Assembly (NCBI GenBank): GCA_050943435.1
Contig: JBMNPE010000081.1
Span: forward strand, 1 to 5,990
Source of the DNA: RGIG5675 sp050943435
GTDB taxonomy: Bacteria; Bacillota; Clostridia; Oscillospirales; Ruminococcaceae
Length of the DNA: 5,990 nt
Direction: 5' to 3'
The notes beneath the pieces were generated by a model. That model did no database searches, was not told where the DNA came from, and saw only the letters and a list, made by a program, of their open reading frames with translations. The first letter of the stretch is position 1, and each line of letters begins with the position of its first letter. Positions 5,592 through 5,990 of the stretch are shown piece by piece. A program made the translations under genes and the position numbers.

Positions 5592-5990
5592 AGTGGACCT
5601 TTGAGGTTATCTGCTTGTCCCTCGGAGGCATGTCCGGGAACCCGAAGGCCCCTATTGCAGTGACATGCCTCTCTGGCTCAATCCCTATCTTTTTAAGCAC
5701 TTCTATCACGTCGGGCTCGTCCTCTATGGTCATGAACTGGTTAACCCACACAGATCCGAGCCCCATGCTCTGGGCGGCTATGAACATGTTCTCCATTGCG
5801 CAGCCGGCATCCTGGAAGGGAGTGCGGTGCCCTCGCTCGTCGGTGATCATTATTACAAGCGGGGCCCCGAAGAATTTGTGGTCGGACACTTCTCCCCCGA
5901 GGTGCCTCCACGACACCTCGGCGACCTCGGCGATATAGTCCATGTCGGTGATCACGAAGAATTCCCAGTTCTGCCTGTTGAAGGCATTGG
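5575..5990 (-). CDS. Nitroreductase family protein (FMN-dependent), first of a tandem pair, 5' end cut by window edge
   Basis: The visible part is 137 residues, the C-terminal three quarters or so of a nitroreductase-fold flavoprotein. The frame stays open to the window end: it begins NAFNRQNWEFFVITD, the conserved FMN-contacting NxQNW segment, so the GTG at 5955 is an internal Val and the true start is beyond 5990. FFGAPLVIMITDE, a conserved AAQSMGLGSVWV stretch and the terminal IGAFGFPD segment follow. It is clearly paralogous to the next gene (compare FFGAPLVI and SMGLGSV in both), but this copy keeps the more standard NRQNW active-site segment. The reading frame ends with TGA at 5577-5575, inside the start of its neighbour. 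The physiological substrate is not evident. Confidence 0.9.
   Translation of the reverse strand, partial: NAFNRQNWEFFVITDMDYIAEVAEVSWRHLGGEVSDHKFFGAPLVIMITDERGHRTPFQDAGCAMENMFIAAQSMGLGSVWVNQFMTIEDEPDVIEVLKKIGIEPERHVTAIGAFGFPDMPPRDKQITSKVHYVRGH

Noticed and set aside
5953..5955. GTG at 5955 as the start of the first nitroreductase
   Set aside because: The conserved NRQNWEFF segment lies upstream in the same frame, so the gene continues past the window end.
1..5990. Archaeal (methanogen) origin suggested by AGG- and ATA-rich codons and a redoxin-type NrdD
   Set aside because: A complete T-box riboswitch, a TTGACA/AATAAT promoter and a UgtP-like enzyme point to Gram-positive bacteria.

Overview
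The window is a gene-dense, moderately GC-rich piece of a bacterial chromosome, most likely from an anaerobic, Clostridia-like member of the Bacillota. The best evidence is a T-box riboswitch in front of asnB, a regulator class essentially confined to Gram-positive bacteria. Good Shine-Dalgarno sequences, a class III (oxygen-sensitive) ribonucleotide reductase and a UgtP/MGDG-synthase-type glycosyltransferase agree with this. Arg is often AGG and Ile often ATA, which some anaerobic Clostridia share with methanogens; the T-box makes an archaeal source unlikely. The exact genus cannot be read from the sequence.

Layout. (1) 1-1218, plus strand: the 3' part of nrdD, the anaerobic ribonucleoside-triphosphate reductase. 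It carries the zinc site, the glycyl-radical motif and, unusually, a C-terminal glutaredoxin/NrdH-like domain with a CPNC motif joined through an Ala/Pro/Glu-rich linker. (2) 1253-1293: a strong hairpin between convergent genes, probably a terminator for both directions. (3) 1313-2893, minus strand: asnB, a glutamine-hydrolysing asparagine synthetase. (4) 2894-3187: its leader, read on the minus strand, containing an almost textbook T-box riboswitch (Stem I, Stem III, antiterminator/terminator switch) driven by a promoter that overlaps the end of the upstream gene. (5) 3188-4944, minus strand: a translationally overlapping pair, a MGDG-synthase/UgtP-like glycosyltransferase and a PlsY-like integral membrane protein whose catalytic motifs are strongly altered. 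(6) 5022-5990, minus strand: two overlapping tandem nitroreductase-family genes, the first cut by the right edge of the window.

How it fits together. NrdD makes deoxynucleotides under anoxia; the fused redoxin suggests it takes electrons from a thiol system rather than formate. AsnB supplies asparagine, and its T-box should let transcription proceed when the cognate tRNA (presumably tRNA-Asn) is uncharged. The glycosyltransferase and PlsY-like protein look like a membrane glycolipid or lipid-modification pair. The nitroreductases are FMN flavoproteins of unknown substrate that may be co-transcribed with the lipid pair. There is no sign of a mobile element, CRISPR array, tRNA or rRNA. The least ordinary points are the NrdD-redoxin fusion, the divergent PlsY-like protein paired with the glycosyltransferase, and the asnB T-box.
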